This document shows, one piece after another, positions 1 to 7,741 of a stretch of DNA of 46,848 nucleotides. How positions within the stretch are numbered: position 1 is the first letter of the stretch; each line of letters begins with the position of its first letter. Source of the DNA: an uncultured Muribaculaceae bacterium (GTDB lineage: Bacteria; Bacteroidota; Bacteroidia; Bacteroidales; Muribaculaceae); contig CAJTYH010000024.1 in the NCBI GenBank assembly GCA_910583675.1, forward strand, positions 1 to 46,848. Reading direction: 5' to 3'. The notes under the pieces were generated by a model. That model was not told where the DNA came from and did no database searches. It worked only from the letters and a program-made list of their open reading frames with translations. Both the position numbers and the translations under genes were made by a program.

Positions 1-722
1 ATGTTGTCGCCGTCGGCCTTGTTGATGACTATTCCGTCGGCCATCTCCATGATGCCGCGTTTGATCCCCTGCAGTTCGTCGCCGGTGCCGGCAACTTGGA
101 TCAGCAGGAAGAAATCCACCATGGAGTGCACTGCGGTTTCGCTCTGCCCGACTCCCACGGTCTCTACGAAAATGTTGTCATATCCGGCAGCCTCGCAGAG
201 GACTATCGTTTCGCGGGTCTTGCGTGCTACGCCTCCGAGCGAGCCGGCTGACGGTGAGGGTCGTATGAAGGCCGACGGATGCACGGACAGTTTCTCCATG
301 CGTGTCTTGTCGCCGAGGATGCTCCCTTTGGAGCGTTCAGACGAAGGGTCTATGGCGAGAACGGCAAGTTTCCCTCCGTTTTTCAGGACATGAAGTCCGA
401 ACACGTCTATGGAGGTCGATTTACCCGCACCGGGCACCCCCGTGATCCCAATGCGCCGGCTGTTGCCGGAATATGGTATGCATTTCTCTATCACCTCGCG
501 GGCTATTGCCTGATGCGCCGGAGCGATGCTTTCAACCAGGGTGACGGCTTTTGCAAGTCGTGTCACATCCCCTTTGAGAATCCCCTCTACCAGGTCGGCG
601 GCATCCGGGAGTGCGGCCTTGCGCCGTGGTTTCAGGTAGGGGTTCACAATGGGGGGCTGGCTTACGCCAGCATTGACATTCAAGCCGGTATATTTAGGGT
701 CGTTTTCGGGATGTTCGTTCAT
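1..722 (-). CDS. meaB: Methylmalonyl-CoA mutase-associated GTPase MeaB (C-terminus beyond window)
   Basis: G3E-family P-loop GTPase that loads and protects the adenosylcobalamin cofactor of methylmalonyl-CoA mutase, a cytoplasmic enzyme of the succinate-propionate pathway. About 240 residues are visible, against roughly 330-370 for the family; the reading frame runs off the left edge. Seen: Walker A GVPGAGKST at residues 95-103, a DPSS switch region, the ETVGVGQSE segment, and the base-recognition motif NKAD just before the edge. The ATG at 722 fits the family N-terminus. It lies downstream of polA in the same direction, separated by 126 bp that include a lone AATTAGT array. The mutase genes are not in the window. 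Confidence 0.93.
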   Translation of the reverse strand, partial: MNEHPENDPKYTGLNVNAGVSQPPIVNPYLKPRRKAALPDAADLVEGILKGDVTRLAKAVTLVESIAPAHQAIAREVIEKCIPYSGNSRRIGITGVPGAGKSTSIDVFGLHVLKNGGKLAVLAIDPSSERSKGSILGDKTRMEKLSVHPSAFIRPSPSAGSLGGVARKTRETIVLCEAAGYDNIFVETVGVGQSETAVHSMVDFFLLIQVAGTGDELQGIKRGIMEMADGIVINKADGDN

Positions 723-812
723 GGTCGACAACGGTTGTCTCTTGGTAGTTTAATGTCTTGTAATCGGTAAGTTGGGCGCTCTTTGCGGCAACAAGACCGA
801 TATGAAATATAT

Positions 813-845
813 AACTACTAATTACTAATTTCTAATTACTAATTG
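813..845 (-). repeat. Partial intercistronic repeat, C' module only (copy 5)
   Basis: On the minus strand this is four tandem 7-mers (AATTAGT, AATTAGA, AATTAGT, AATTAGT) plus a short remnant, starting 3 bp after the polA stop codon. It matches the C' module of the four full elements at 6.3, 7.6, 21.1 and 24.5 kb. It resembles copy 4 most closely, which also has AATTAGA as its second unit. The B' (9-mer) and A' (8-mer) modules are absent before meaB. Confidence 0.8.
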
Positions 846-848
846 TTT

Positions 849-3593
849 TCAGTGTGCCTCAAGCCAGTTTGCGCCTGTTCCCGAGGACACTTCCAGTGGC
901 ACAGCGCCGTCGAATGCGCCCTCCATGAGGCGTGTCACCATTTCCTGGAGTTGTGGCACTTCCTCCAGAGGCGCGTTGAAGATGAGTTCGTCGTGCACCT
1001 GCATCACCATTTTTGAACGCATGCCGCACGCATTGAGTTCGTTGAAGATGCGTATCATTGCGATTTTTATGATATCCGCAGCCGAGCCTTGGAGAGGCGC
1101 GTTTACGGCGTTGCGTTCGGCATAGCTTCGCACGGTAGCATTGCGTGAGTTTATGTCGGGGAGGTAGCGTTTACGCCCCATTATGGTGGAGACGAATCCC
1201 TGTTGGCGTGCCCGCTCGGTGGATTGCTCTATGAATTCGCGTAGGTGGGGATATGTCTGGAAATATCCGTCTATCAGCGCTTTCGCTTCGACGCGCGGTA
1301 TGCCGAGACGTTCAGAAAGGCCGAACGCGGAGATCCCGTATACGGTGCCGAAATTGGCCGTCTTTGCATTGCGGCGTTGCGTGTCGGTCACTTCATCGTA
1401 GGGCACATGGTAGAGCTTGGCAGCCGTGGCGCGATGTATGTCAAGCCCCTCGCGGAACGCTTCGATGAGTTGCGGATCCTCCGAGAGTGATGCCAGCAGA
1501 CGCAGCTCTATCTGTGAGTAGTCAGCCGAAAGCACCACACATCCGGGATCGGCGATGAAGGCACGGCGCACTTCCCGGCCGTCGTCGGTGCGGATGGGGA
1601 TGTTCTGCAGGTTGGGGTTTGTGGAACTTATGCGCCCGGTGGCGGTTACTGTCTGGTTGTATGTGGTGTGAACCTTGCCGGTAGCGGGGTTCACCAGTTC
1701 CGGAAGTGCGTTCACGTATGTGGTAAGCAGTTTCCTGAGGCTTCGGGCTGCGAGTATGAGGCCTACTATCGGATGGCGGGAACGATGTTTCTCAAGGATT
1801 TCCTCCGTGGTGGAGTAGCCCCCCTTTTTGGTTCGTTTAGCCTTGGGGTCAAGCTGGAGCTTGCCGAAAAGAATCTCTCCCACCTGCATGGGGGATGCTA
1901 TGTTGAACCGTTCGCCGGCAAGTTCGTATATCTGTTCCTCTATCTCCTTTTCGCGTATGGTGAGCTGCACCGAAAGCGTGTTCAGTTCGCCAGTGTCTAT
2001 GCGCACTCCTGTCCATTCCATGTCGGCCAGCACGCGTGCCAAGGGGAGTTCTATGTCGTTTACGAGTGCCAGCTGCCCGTTTTCCTTTAGCAGTGCTTGC
2101 AATGGGGCATGCAAGCGGAGGGTTATGTCGGCCTGTTCGCAGAGTTTGCGTGTCAGTTCTTCCGGCGGTATGGGAGCGAACGGTTTCCGTGGAGTGGCGT
2201 CGGCGTCATAGTCGGAGGTGTGATAGTTGATCACGCTTAGGGCTATGTCGGCCAACCTGTGGCGCATCTCAGGCTGGAGCACATAATGCGACAGCGATAT
2301 GTCTGCATAGGATGCGGAGATCTCTATCCCCTCCCTACGCAGTAGCACCATGTCGCGCTTTATGTCATGGCTGACAAGTGTTACTGACGGATCTGTGAAA
2401 AGCGGTCTGAGGGCTTCCATTGTCCTCTCCCGTTGAACGGGATCGCCGGGGAGCCGGATCATACGGGCGTGTCCCTCACGGGTGCTTATCGCGATGGCGG
2501 TGAGGGGAGCAGTCATTGCTTCGGCTCCGGGGGCATATAAGGCGATGCCTACGGTTCCGGCCTTAAGCCATGTTCCTGTTTCCGTTTTCAGTGAACTTTC
2601 GCTGTCAATTTCTGAGTACTCTGTTTCCGGGAGGTCGGAGGTTGTTTGCTGTTCTCCCTCCACGAAGTCGAACAGGGAGAGCATTTCCCCCACGGGTTGT
2701 GTGGTCGCAGGGGCTTTGTCTCCACCCTTCAGGCGTGGGAGGAAGCTCTTGAACTCCATGCGGGTGAATATCTCGCGGAGCCTTTCGGTGTCCTCTGGTT
2801 CCCTGACGAGCGTGTCGAAATCCACATCCATGGGCACGTCAGTGCGTATCGTGGCGAGCTGCCGTGAAAAGCGGATGTTGTCGGCATTGGCGCGGATGCG
2901 CTCGCCGAGCGCTCCTTTTATCGTGTCGGCATTTTCGAGCATTTTGTCCACGGATCCGAATTCCGCGATCAGCTTGGTCGCTGTCTTTGGACCTACCCCG
3001 GGGCATCCCGGGATGTTGTCTATCGCGTCCCCTTCAAGAGCGAGCAGGTCGACCACCTGCGAGGGGGACTGTATGCCGTATTTCTCGCATATCTCCTTTA
3101 CGCCTCTTATCTCGAATCCGGTGCCTTTCAGCGAGGGACGGTACATGAAAACCTTGTCGGTCACGAGTTGGCCGTAGTCCTTGTCAGGTGTCATCATGTA
3201 GGTGGTGAACCCTTGTGCGGTGGCCATGCGGCTGAGAGTGCCGATCACGTCGTCTGCCTCGAAGCCCGGGATCTCGAAAACCGGTATGCGGTAGGCATCC
3301 ACTATCTCCTTGATTACGGGAAGGGAGAGGGTTATGTCTTCGGGTTGTGCCTCGCGCTTGGCCTTGTATTCGGCGTAAAGTTCATGGCGGAAAGTGCCCC
3401 CCTTGGGGTCGAAACACACGGCTATGTGTGTAGGATTCTCCTTTTGCAGGATCTCATGCAGCGTATTGCAGAATCCGAAGATGGCAGAGGTGTTGAACCC
3501 CTTTGATGTGATGCGCGGGGCTCTTATGAGGGCGTAATATGCTCGATAGATCAGCGCATACGCGTCCAGGAGAAACAGTTTCTTGTCGTTCAT
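849..3593 (-). CDS. polA: DNA polymerase I
   Basis: Family A polymerase for Okazaki-fragment maturation and repair gap filling. Domains in order: 5' nuclease (LLDAYALIYRAYYAL, GFEADDVIG, TPDKDYGQLV, GVGPKTATKLI), a 3'-5' exonuclease fold, and the polymerase with motif A (SADYSQIELR), motif B (RRNAKTANFGTVYG) and motif C (MQVHDELIF). The proofreading domain looks inactive: the DxE pair is absent where expected (VGIALYAPG), although the later Asp positions (KRDMVLL, ADITLRLH) persist. I chose the ATG at 3593 (914 aa) over the one at 3641 because the predicted -7 box at 3630-3637 would lie inside the longer version and the extra residues do not look like PolA. Confidence 0.97.
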   Translation of the reverse strand: MNDKKLFLLDAYALIYRAYYALIRAPRITSKGFNTSAIFGFCNTLHEILQKENPTHIAVCFDPKGGTFRHELYAEYKAKREAQPEDITLSLPVIKEIVDAYRIPVFEIPGFEADDVIGTLSRMATAQGFTTYMMTPDKDYGQLVTDKVFMYRPSLKGTGFEIRGVKEICEKYGIQSPSQVVDLLALEGDAIDNIPGCPGVGPKTATKLIAEFGSVDKMLENADTIKGALGERIRANADNIRFSRQLATIRTDVPMDVDFDTLVREPEDTERLREIFTRMEFKSFLPRLKGGDKAPATTQPVGEMLSLFDFVEGEQQTTSDLPETEYSEIDSESSLKTETGTWLKAGTVGIALYAPGAEAMTAPLTAIAISTREGHARMIRLPGDPVQRERTMEALRPLFTDPSVTLVSHDIKRDMVLLRREGIEISASYADISLSHYVLQPEMRHRLADIALSVINYHTSDYDADATPRKPFAPIPPEELTRKLCEQADITLRLHAPLQALLKENGQLALVNDIELPLARVLADMEWTGVRIDTGELNTLSVQLTIREKEIEEQIYELAGERFNIASPMQVGEILFGKLQLDPKAKRTKKGGYSTTEEILEKHRSRHPIVGLILAARSLRKLLTTYVNALPELVNPATGKVHTTYNQTVTATGRISSTNPNLQNIPIRTDDGREVRRAFIADPGCVVLSADYSQIELRLLASLSEDPQLIEAFREGLDIHRATAAKLYHVPYDEVTDTQRRNAKTANFGTVYGISAFGLSERLGIPRVEAKALIDGYFQTYPHLREFIEQSTERARQQGFVSTIMGRKRYLPDINSRNATVRSYAERNAVNAPLQGSAADIIKIAMIRIFNELNACGMRSKMVMQVHDELIFNAPLEEVPQLQEMVTRLMEGAFDGAVPLEVSSGTGANWLEAH

Positions 3594-3629
3594 TGGCTTT
3601 ATGGGGCAACCTTCGGGTATGCCGCCCCA

Positions 3630-3637
3630 CAAAGTTA
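3630..3637 (-). promoter_or_regulatory. Bacteroidetes -7 box for polA
   Basis: The minus strand reads TAACTTTG, an exact TAnnTTTG match, about 36 bp upstream of the polA ATG at 3593. No clear -33 TTTG is visible at the usual spacing. It supports the shorter polA start. Confidence 0.6.
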
Positions 3638-3704
3638 ACAAAAGAATGAGAATTTCAGAAATAAAGAAATCGTGAAAATGAGAAATCGTGAAAGCGTCTG
3701 CGGG

Positions 3705-4679
3705 CTATTGCGGCAGTCTTATCCTGCTTGCGGTTGGAAGCAGACGATGGACGATGGAGAGGATACGGTCTGTCAGAGGGTTTATCCATATGTTCTGGAA
3801 GCGTGTGAGGATGTATGATGCCGTCCAGAAGAGCAGGAAGCATGCGGTGAACATGCCAAGGAGCGCCCATCCGAATCCATGAGCCTCAAGGAAGGAGTTC
3901 TGGAAACCGTAGAGGAAAGAATAACCGAATTTTCCGTCCTGTAGGAGGTAACAGCCCAGCGATGCCGAGGCAATGCGATTGATGGTGAGGCTTGTAAAGC
4001 AGAGTTTGCAGAACAGCAGATAAAGGGATACGGCACCTGTTATAACAAATATGTTGTTGTATAGGGTGAGATAGCCGAGCGGCTGATGCCGTATCATTAT
4101 GGATGCATAGTCGGCACAAGCCGCGAGGGAGCAGGACAATAGGAATAAGGAGAGGAGCATCTTTTTGGAGATGGCCGATGAAAGATCTGCCAGACGCATG
4201 TAATATCCTACGCAATAGAAGTATAGCGCTTGAAAATATGTGTGGTTTCCATGTCCTCCCCTCATGTAGAGTATCAGAGCGGTAAGGACTATGACTATGT
4301 TGCGGATCTGTGTGCGCGTCAATGCCCTAAGTCCGGCATTCAGCAATGGCGCGGATGCCATGAGAAGCAGATATACATGCAGGAACCAGTAGGGGCTTCC
4401 TGAAACGGGAAACAGGATGGTATTGAGGACGGATTTCAGTGATACTTGCCCGTTTGCAGCAAGCATAAGCATCAGGTTAACCACTCCGAAGAACAGTATG
4501 CCGATCACGAATTTTACCAGTCCCCGGAATGTGTATCTTATTGAGAAGTGTCCCGTAATGAGGAAAAATATGTTTACTCCGCAGTAGACGAACGGATTGA
4601 TCACGTAATAAAGATTGTGAGGAATGTTTCCTTCTCCTATCCCGTGCACGAGGAAATGATGGATCAGTATCATGGACAT
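3705..4679 (-). CDS. Membrane acyltransferase 3 family protein, 5' end frameshifted at a G7 tract
   Basis: Multi-pass membrane protein of the acyltransferase_3 family, whose members transfer acyl groups to cell-surface glycans. It has about ten hydrophobic segments and a conserved N-terminal His pair (ILIHHFLVHG). Codons upstream of the first ATG at 4679 still encode family-like sequence (KLRQSNIEALRIIA, part of the first helix). That frame has no ATG, GTG or TTG before a stop at 4664-4666. An ATG at 4795, close behind a -7 box, would join this frame if the G tract at 4723-4729 had 8 (or 5) Gs instead of 7. The gene is therefore either phase-OFF, carries a sequencing error, or uses a poor internal start. 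The substrate is unknown. Confidence 0.75.
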   Translation of the reverse strand: MSMILIHHFLVHGIGEGNIPHNLYYVINPFVYCGVNIFFLITGHFSIRYTFRGLVKFVIGILFFGVVNLMLMLAANGQVSLKSVLNTILFPVSGSPYWFLHVYLLLMASAPLLNAGLRALTRTQIRNIVIVLTALILYMRGGHGNHTYFQALYFYCVGYYMRLADLSSAISKKMLLSLFLLSCSLAACADYASIMIRHQPLGYLTLYNNIFVITGAVSLYLLFCKLCFTSLTINRIASASLGCYLLQDGKFGYSFLYGFQNSFLEAHGFGWALLGMFTACFLLFWTASYILTRFQNIWINPLTDRILSIVHRLLPTASRIRLPQ

Positions 4680-4722
4680 CGCTATTATGCGTAATGCCTC
4701 TATGTTCGACTGGCGGAGCTTA

Positions 4723-4729
4723 CCCCCCC
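4723..4729 (-). repeat. G7 homopolymer tract, possible phase-variation switch
   Basis: Seven Gs on the coding strand of the acyltransferase separate an out-of-frame start (ATG at 4795, beginning MSGRNRQLNRK) from the family-like frame beginning GKLRQSNIEALR. One extra G would create a continuous frame of about 364 residues ending at 3705. Confidence 0.6.
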
Positions 4730-4812
4730 TAAATTGTTGGATAAACGACTTTGTTTCAAGGTTTTACGGTTTAATTGACGGTTGCGTCCCGACATGTGTC
4801 TTATATTGGGCG

Positions 4813-4820
4813 CAAAGGTA
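4813..4820 (-). promoter_or_regulatory. -7 box of the acyltransferase gene
   Basis: The minus strand reads TACCTTTG, an exact TAnnTTTG match. The predicted transcription start is near 4806, about 11 nt before the ATG at 4795. This supports 4795, not 4679, as the ancestral start. It diverges from the rlmN -7 box 24 bp away. Confidence 0.6.
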
Positions 4821-4843
4821 CGCAAAATTTGCCTGTTTTTATG

Positions 4844-4851
4844 TACCTTTG
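4844..4851 (+). promoter_or_regulatory. -7 box of rlmN
   Basis: TACCTTTG lies 19 bp upstream of the rlmN ATG at 4871 and is identical in sequence to the divergent box serving the acyltransferase. A TTTG at 4828-4831 is closer than the usual -33 spacing. Confidence 0.6.
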
Positions 4852-4870
4852 CAAGGATATAAGGATTGAT

Positions 4871-5905
4871 ATGGAAAAGAAACCGTTGATAGGAAAGAAC
4901 CTGGAGGAACTGAGGGCAGTTGCGGCCGAGTGCGGGATGCCCCCCTTCGCGGCCAAGCAGATGGCGCGCTGGCTGTATGAGAAGCGTGTCACCGACATTG
5001 ATGCCATGACAGACCTCTCAAAGGTGGCGCGGCAGCGTCTTGCGGAGGCGGGTTATGAGGTGGGGCGCGAGGCTCCCCTCGCCATGGCTCGCAGCGTGGA
5101 CGGCACTGCCAAGTATCTGTTTACCGGGGTCGGAGGGCGCGATGTAGAGGCTGTCTGCATTCCGGATAAGGAGCGTGTGACTATCTGCGTGTCTTCACAG
5201 GCGGGATGTCGCATGAACTGTTCTTTCTGCATGACCGGGAAGCAGGGATTTCACGGATCGCTCACTCCGGCGGCGATCCTCAATCAGGTGCTGTCTGTGC
5301 CTGAGAGCGCCGATCTCACCAACATCGTGTTCATGGGGATGGGGGAACCGCTTGACAACCTTGATGCCGTGTTGCGTGCCGTGGAGATCCTTACCGCAAA
5401 ATGGGGATTGGCTTGGAGTCCCAAGCGCATCACCGTAAGTTCCATCGGGAAAATACGCGAGTTGCGCCGTCTGCTTGACGAGACGAAGGTGCATGTGGCC
5501 ATTTCGATCCATTCCCCTTATCCCTCCGAGCGCGAAAGGCTGATGCCTGTGGAGCGTGCCTATCCTATAAAGGAGGTGATAGACCTGTTGCGCACCTACG
5601 ACTTCTCGCACCAGAGGAGGCTTTCGTTCGAATACATAATGTTCGGGGGGCTGAACGACGACCGAAGGCATTGCATGGAGCTGGGCGCACGGCTTCAGGG
5701 ACTTGACTGCCGTGTGAACCTCATACGGTTCCATTCCATCCCGGGGAGCGATCTCCGCTCGTCCTCCATTGAAAAGATGGAGGAGTTCCGCGACATGCTC
5801 AATGCACGCGGTATAATAGCAACCATACGCGCTTCGCGCGGGGAGGATATCCTTGCCGCATGCGGGATGTTGGCCGGTAAAGGGAAAAATCCCCCGAGGA
5901 TGTAA
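4871..5905 (+). CDS. rlmN: Dual-specificity rRNA/tRNA adenine-C2 methyltransferase RlmN
   Basis: Radical-SAM enzyme that methylates C2 of A2503 in 23S rRNA and A37 in some tRNAs. The 344 aa match the family. Seen: 4Fe-4S ligands C113, C117 and C120 in GCRMNCSFC, the MGMGEPL motif, and the C-terminal methyl-carrying cysteine C331 in LAACGML. I chose the ATG at 4871 because upstream in-frame residues overlap the promoter and lack family character. It appears to start a plus-strand run continuing into the first DUF1573 gene 52 bp downstream. Confidence 0.96.
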   Translation: MEKKPLIGKNLEELRAVAAECGMPPFAAKQMARWLYEKRVTDIDAMTDLSKVARQRLAEAGYEVGREAPLAMARSVDGTAKYLFTGVGGRDVEAVCIPDKERVTICVSSQAGCRMNCSFCMTGKQGFHGSLTPAAILNQVLSVPESADLTNIVFMGMGEPLDNLDAVLRAVEILTAKWGLAWSPKRITVSSIGKIRELRRLLDETKVHVAISIHSPYPSERERLMPVERAYPIKEVIDLLRTYDFSHQRRLSFEYIMFGGLNDDRRHCMELGARLQGLDCRVNLIRFHSIPGSDLRSSSIEKMEEFRDMLNARGIIATIRASRGEDILAACGMLAGKGKNPPRM

Positions 5906-5957
5906 ACTAATCGCCTTGCCGTTGGTCTTATATATTAAGATGTTTTTTGTCCGGATT

Positions 5958-6347
5958 ATGAAAAAGATACTTTTAGCTATATCCTTCCTGCCCGCTGCGA
6001 TAGTAGCGTTTGCTCAGGAACCTGCCATAACATTTGAGGAAACGTCGCATGACTTCGGCACGATCACCGAGGAAGGGGGCAACGTGACCCATGAGTTCAA
6101 GTTCACAAATACAGGTGATGCCCCGCTGATGATAGTCAACGCCAGCGCATCCTGCGGATGCACGCGTCCCACTTTCCCCAAGAAGCCAGTGGCTCCGGGG
6201 AAGACCGACAAGATAAAGGTGACATATGTACCCGCCGGTCGTCCCGGGGAGTTTGTCAAGACCGTGACCGTCAAGACCAACGCCAAGAAGCAGAAAACGA
6301 TAAAACTCAAGATCAAGGGGGCTGTGGTGCCTAAGAAGGAGAAGTAA
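5958..6347 (+). CDS. Small secreted DUF1573 protein
   Basis: 129 aa with a signal peptide (MKKILLAISFLPAAIVAFAQ) followed by a single DUF1573 Ig-like beta domain: HDFGTI near the start, SCGCTRP in the middle, PAGRPGEF near the end. DUF1573 proteins are common in Bacteroidetes and are thought to be periplasmic or surface exposed; their molecular function is unknown. The last Lys codon and the stop codon fall inside the first bases of repeat copy 1. The next gene encodes a longer DUF1573 protein, suggesting an ancient duplication. Confidence 0.88.
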   Translation: MKKILLAISFLPAAIVAFAQEPAITFEETSHDFGTITEEGGNVTHEFKFTNTGDAPLMIVNASASCGCTRPTFPKKPVAPGKTDKIKVTYVPAGRPGEFVKTVTVKTNAKKQKTIKLKIKGAVVPKKEK

Positions 6348-6494
6348 GAAGTTAGAGCAGGAGAAGTAGAGCAAGAATACAAGAAATTAAGAAATTGAGA
6401 AATTAAGAAATCCGGTTGATTGCTCTGACTCTTTTTATGTCTCTGATTTCTCTGATCTCCAACTACTAATTACTAATTGCTAATTACTAATTAT
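6340..6494 (+). repeat. Tripartite intercistronic repeat, copy 1 (A-B-C orientation)
   Basis: Module A, about 6340-6410: nine 8-nt units. Read on the minus strand they are ATTTCTTA-like, ending TTACTTC. Module B, about 6411-6460: degenerate 9-nt units of ATCAGAGNN on the minus strand. Module C, 6461-6494: four 7-nt units, AATTAGT on the minus strand. It sits between two co-directional DUF1573 genes. It is the only copy inverted relative to transcription, with A next to the upstream stop and C six bases before the downstream ATG. Confidence 0.85.
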
Positions 6495-6499
6495 CATAG

Positions 6500-7567
6500 A
6501 TGAGGATTTTGACTGTGCTTGCGGCCATGTTGGTGTCGCTTGTTGCCCTGGCGAGGGTTGAGTGGTTGGAGACCGAACACGATTTCGGTGCCTTCAAGGA
6601 AGAAAACGGTAAGGTGAGTTGCACCTTCCGATTTGTCAACAAGGGTGAGGAGCCTGTGAGCGTGCGTGCGGTGCGTGCATCCTGCGGGTGCACCTCGCCG
6701 TCATATACCAAGCAGCCGATAGAGCCGGGCGATTCCGGCATCGTTACCGTCACTTTCAATCCGGCCGGTCGACCGGGCCGTTTCACCAAGACCCTCATGG
6801 TGGATATCGCCGGCGGGGGAGCCGGGCCGCGTCAGACCCTTACCATCAACGGGGTTGTGATAGGGTCGGAAAGCACCTTGATGTCGCGATACCCCGTGGA
6901 GGCTGGTGTGTTGCGTCTGCGCACACAGATGGTGCCATTCGGGACGGTATTGAAAGGGAAAGCGAAATCGGCCTTTGTGGAGGTCTATAATGCATCTACG
7001 GAACCGGTGCAGCCCGAGTGGAGCGGTGTGCCCGGATATTTGCGCATAGCCAGTTCGGCACAGGAGATCGCCCCTGGGGAACAGGTCGTATATTCTCTGG
7101 TGTTCACCCCCGATGCCTCATCCCCTTATGGCATCGTGACCGATTCGGCTTTTATCTCCGTGCCCGGCGAAGTTCCCCTTAGAATGGATCTTTCCGCTAT
7201 TCTTGAGGAAGATTTTTCCACCCTTACACCGGGACAGCGGCAAAATGCCCCGGTGGTGTCCGTAGATGCCGACCGTGTTGATTTCGGACGCCTGTCGCGC
7301 AACGGAGGGGAGGTAAGCCGCACATTTACAATAGAGAACCGTGGCAAAGGCGACCTTCTTCTGCGTCGCATTTACACTACTGATGCCGGTGTGAAGGTTT
7401 TCCCTTCGGAGGGTAAGGTCAAGAAAGGGAAGTCTGCCACGATTACTGTTACGACCGATCCCGCCAACCTCCCGGCTGAGGTGCTCAGCGCCCGCATTCA
7501 GATCATCACCAACGACCCCGAGCAGTCGCTCACCATAGTGCGTGCGATCGGAGAAATCTGCGATTAA
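6500..7567 (+). CDS. Secreted two-domain DUF1573 protein
   Basis: 355 aa with an N-terminal signal peptide (about residues 1-18), a DUF1573 domain (EHDFGAF, SCGCTSP, PAGRPGRF; about 22-125), a middle beta region, and a second DUF1573-like Ig domain (VDFGRLSRNGGEVSRTF, about 255-353). The second domain lacks the SCGC motif. It is probably periplasmic or surface located; its function is unknown. The gene is bracketed by oppositely oriented copies of the tripartite repeat. The stop TAA at 7565-7567 lies at the first bases of copy 2. Confidence 0.87.
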   Translation: MRILTVLAAMLVSLVALARVEWLETEHDFGAFKEENGKVSCTFRFVNKGEEPVSVRAVRASCGCTSPSYTKQPIEPGDSGIVTVTFNPAGRPGRFTKTLMVDIAGGGAGPRQTLTINGVVIGSESTLMSRYPVEAGVLRLRTQMVPFGTVLKGKAKSAFVEVYNASTEPVQPEWSGVPGYLRIASSAQEIAPGEQVVYSLVFTPDASSPYGIVTDSAFISVPGEVPLRMDLSAILEEDFSTLTPGQRQNAPVVSVDADRVDFGRLSRNGGEVSRTFTIENRGKGDLLLRRIYTTDAGVKVFPSEGKVKKGKSATITVTTDPANLPAEVLSARIQIITNDPEQSLTIVRAIGEICD

Positions 7568-7735
7568 TTAGTAATGAGCAATTAGTAATTAGTAATTGGA
7601 GATCAGAGGAATCAAAGCCATCAGAGATATTAGAGAAATCAGAGGAATCAACCGGATTTCTTAATTTCTTCTTTTCTCAATTTCTTAATTTCTTGTATTC
7701 TTGCTCTACTTCTCCTGCTCTAACTTCTTACTTCT
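7564..7735 (-). repeat. Tripartite intercistronic repeat, copy 2 (C'-B'-A' on plus strand)
   Basis: On the plus strand: C' 7564-7598 (units AATTAGT, AATGAGC, AATTAGT, AATTAGT, AATT); B' 7599-7652 (ATCAGAGGA, ATCAAAGCC, ATCAGAGAT and so on, period 9); A' about 7655-7735 (ten 8-mers from ATTTCTTA to TTACTTCT). It joins the DUF1573 stop to the WYL regulator, whose ATG is 6 bp past the A' end. It is the inverse of copy 1. Confidence 0.87.
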
Positions 7736-7741
7736 CCCACC

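Noticed and set aside
2482..3177. A 231-residue plus-strand open frame opposite polA.
   Set aside because: Ser-rich shadow translation of polA; polA motifs on the minus strand are unambiguous.
6340..7735. A transposon bounded by inverted repeats containing the DUF1573 gene.
   Set aside because: No transposase, no target-site duplication seen, and the same element occurs singly at other junctions in the same role. I keep only the inverted-copy observation.
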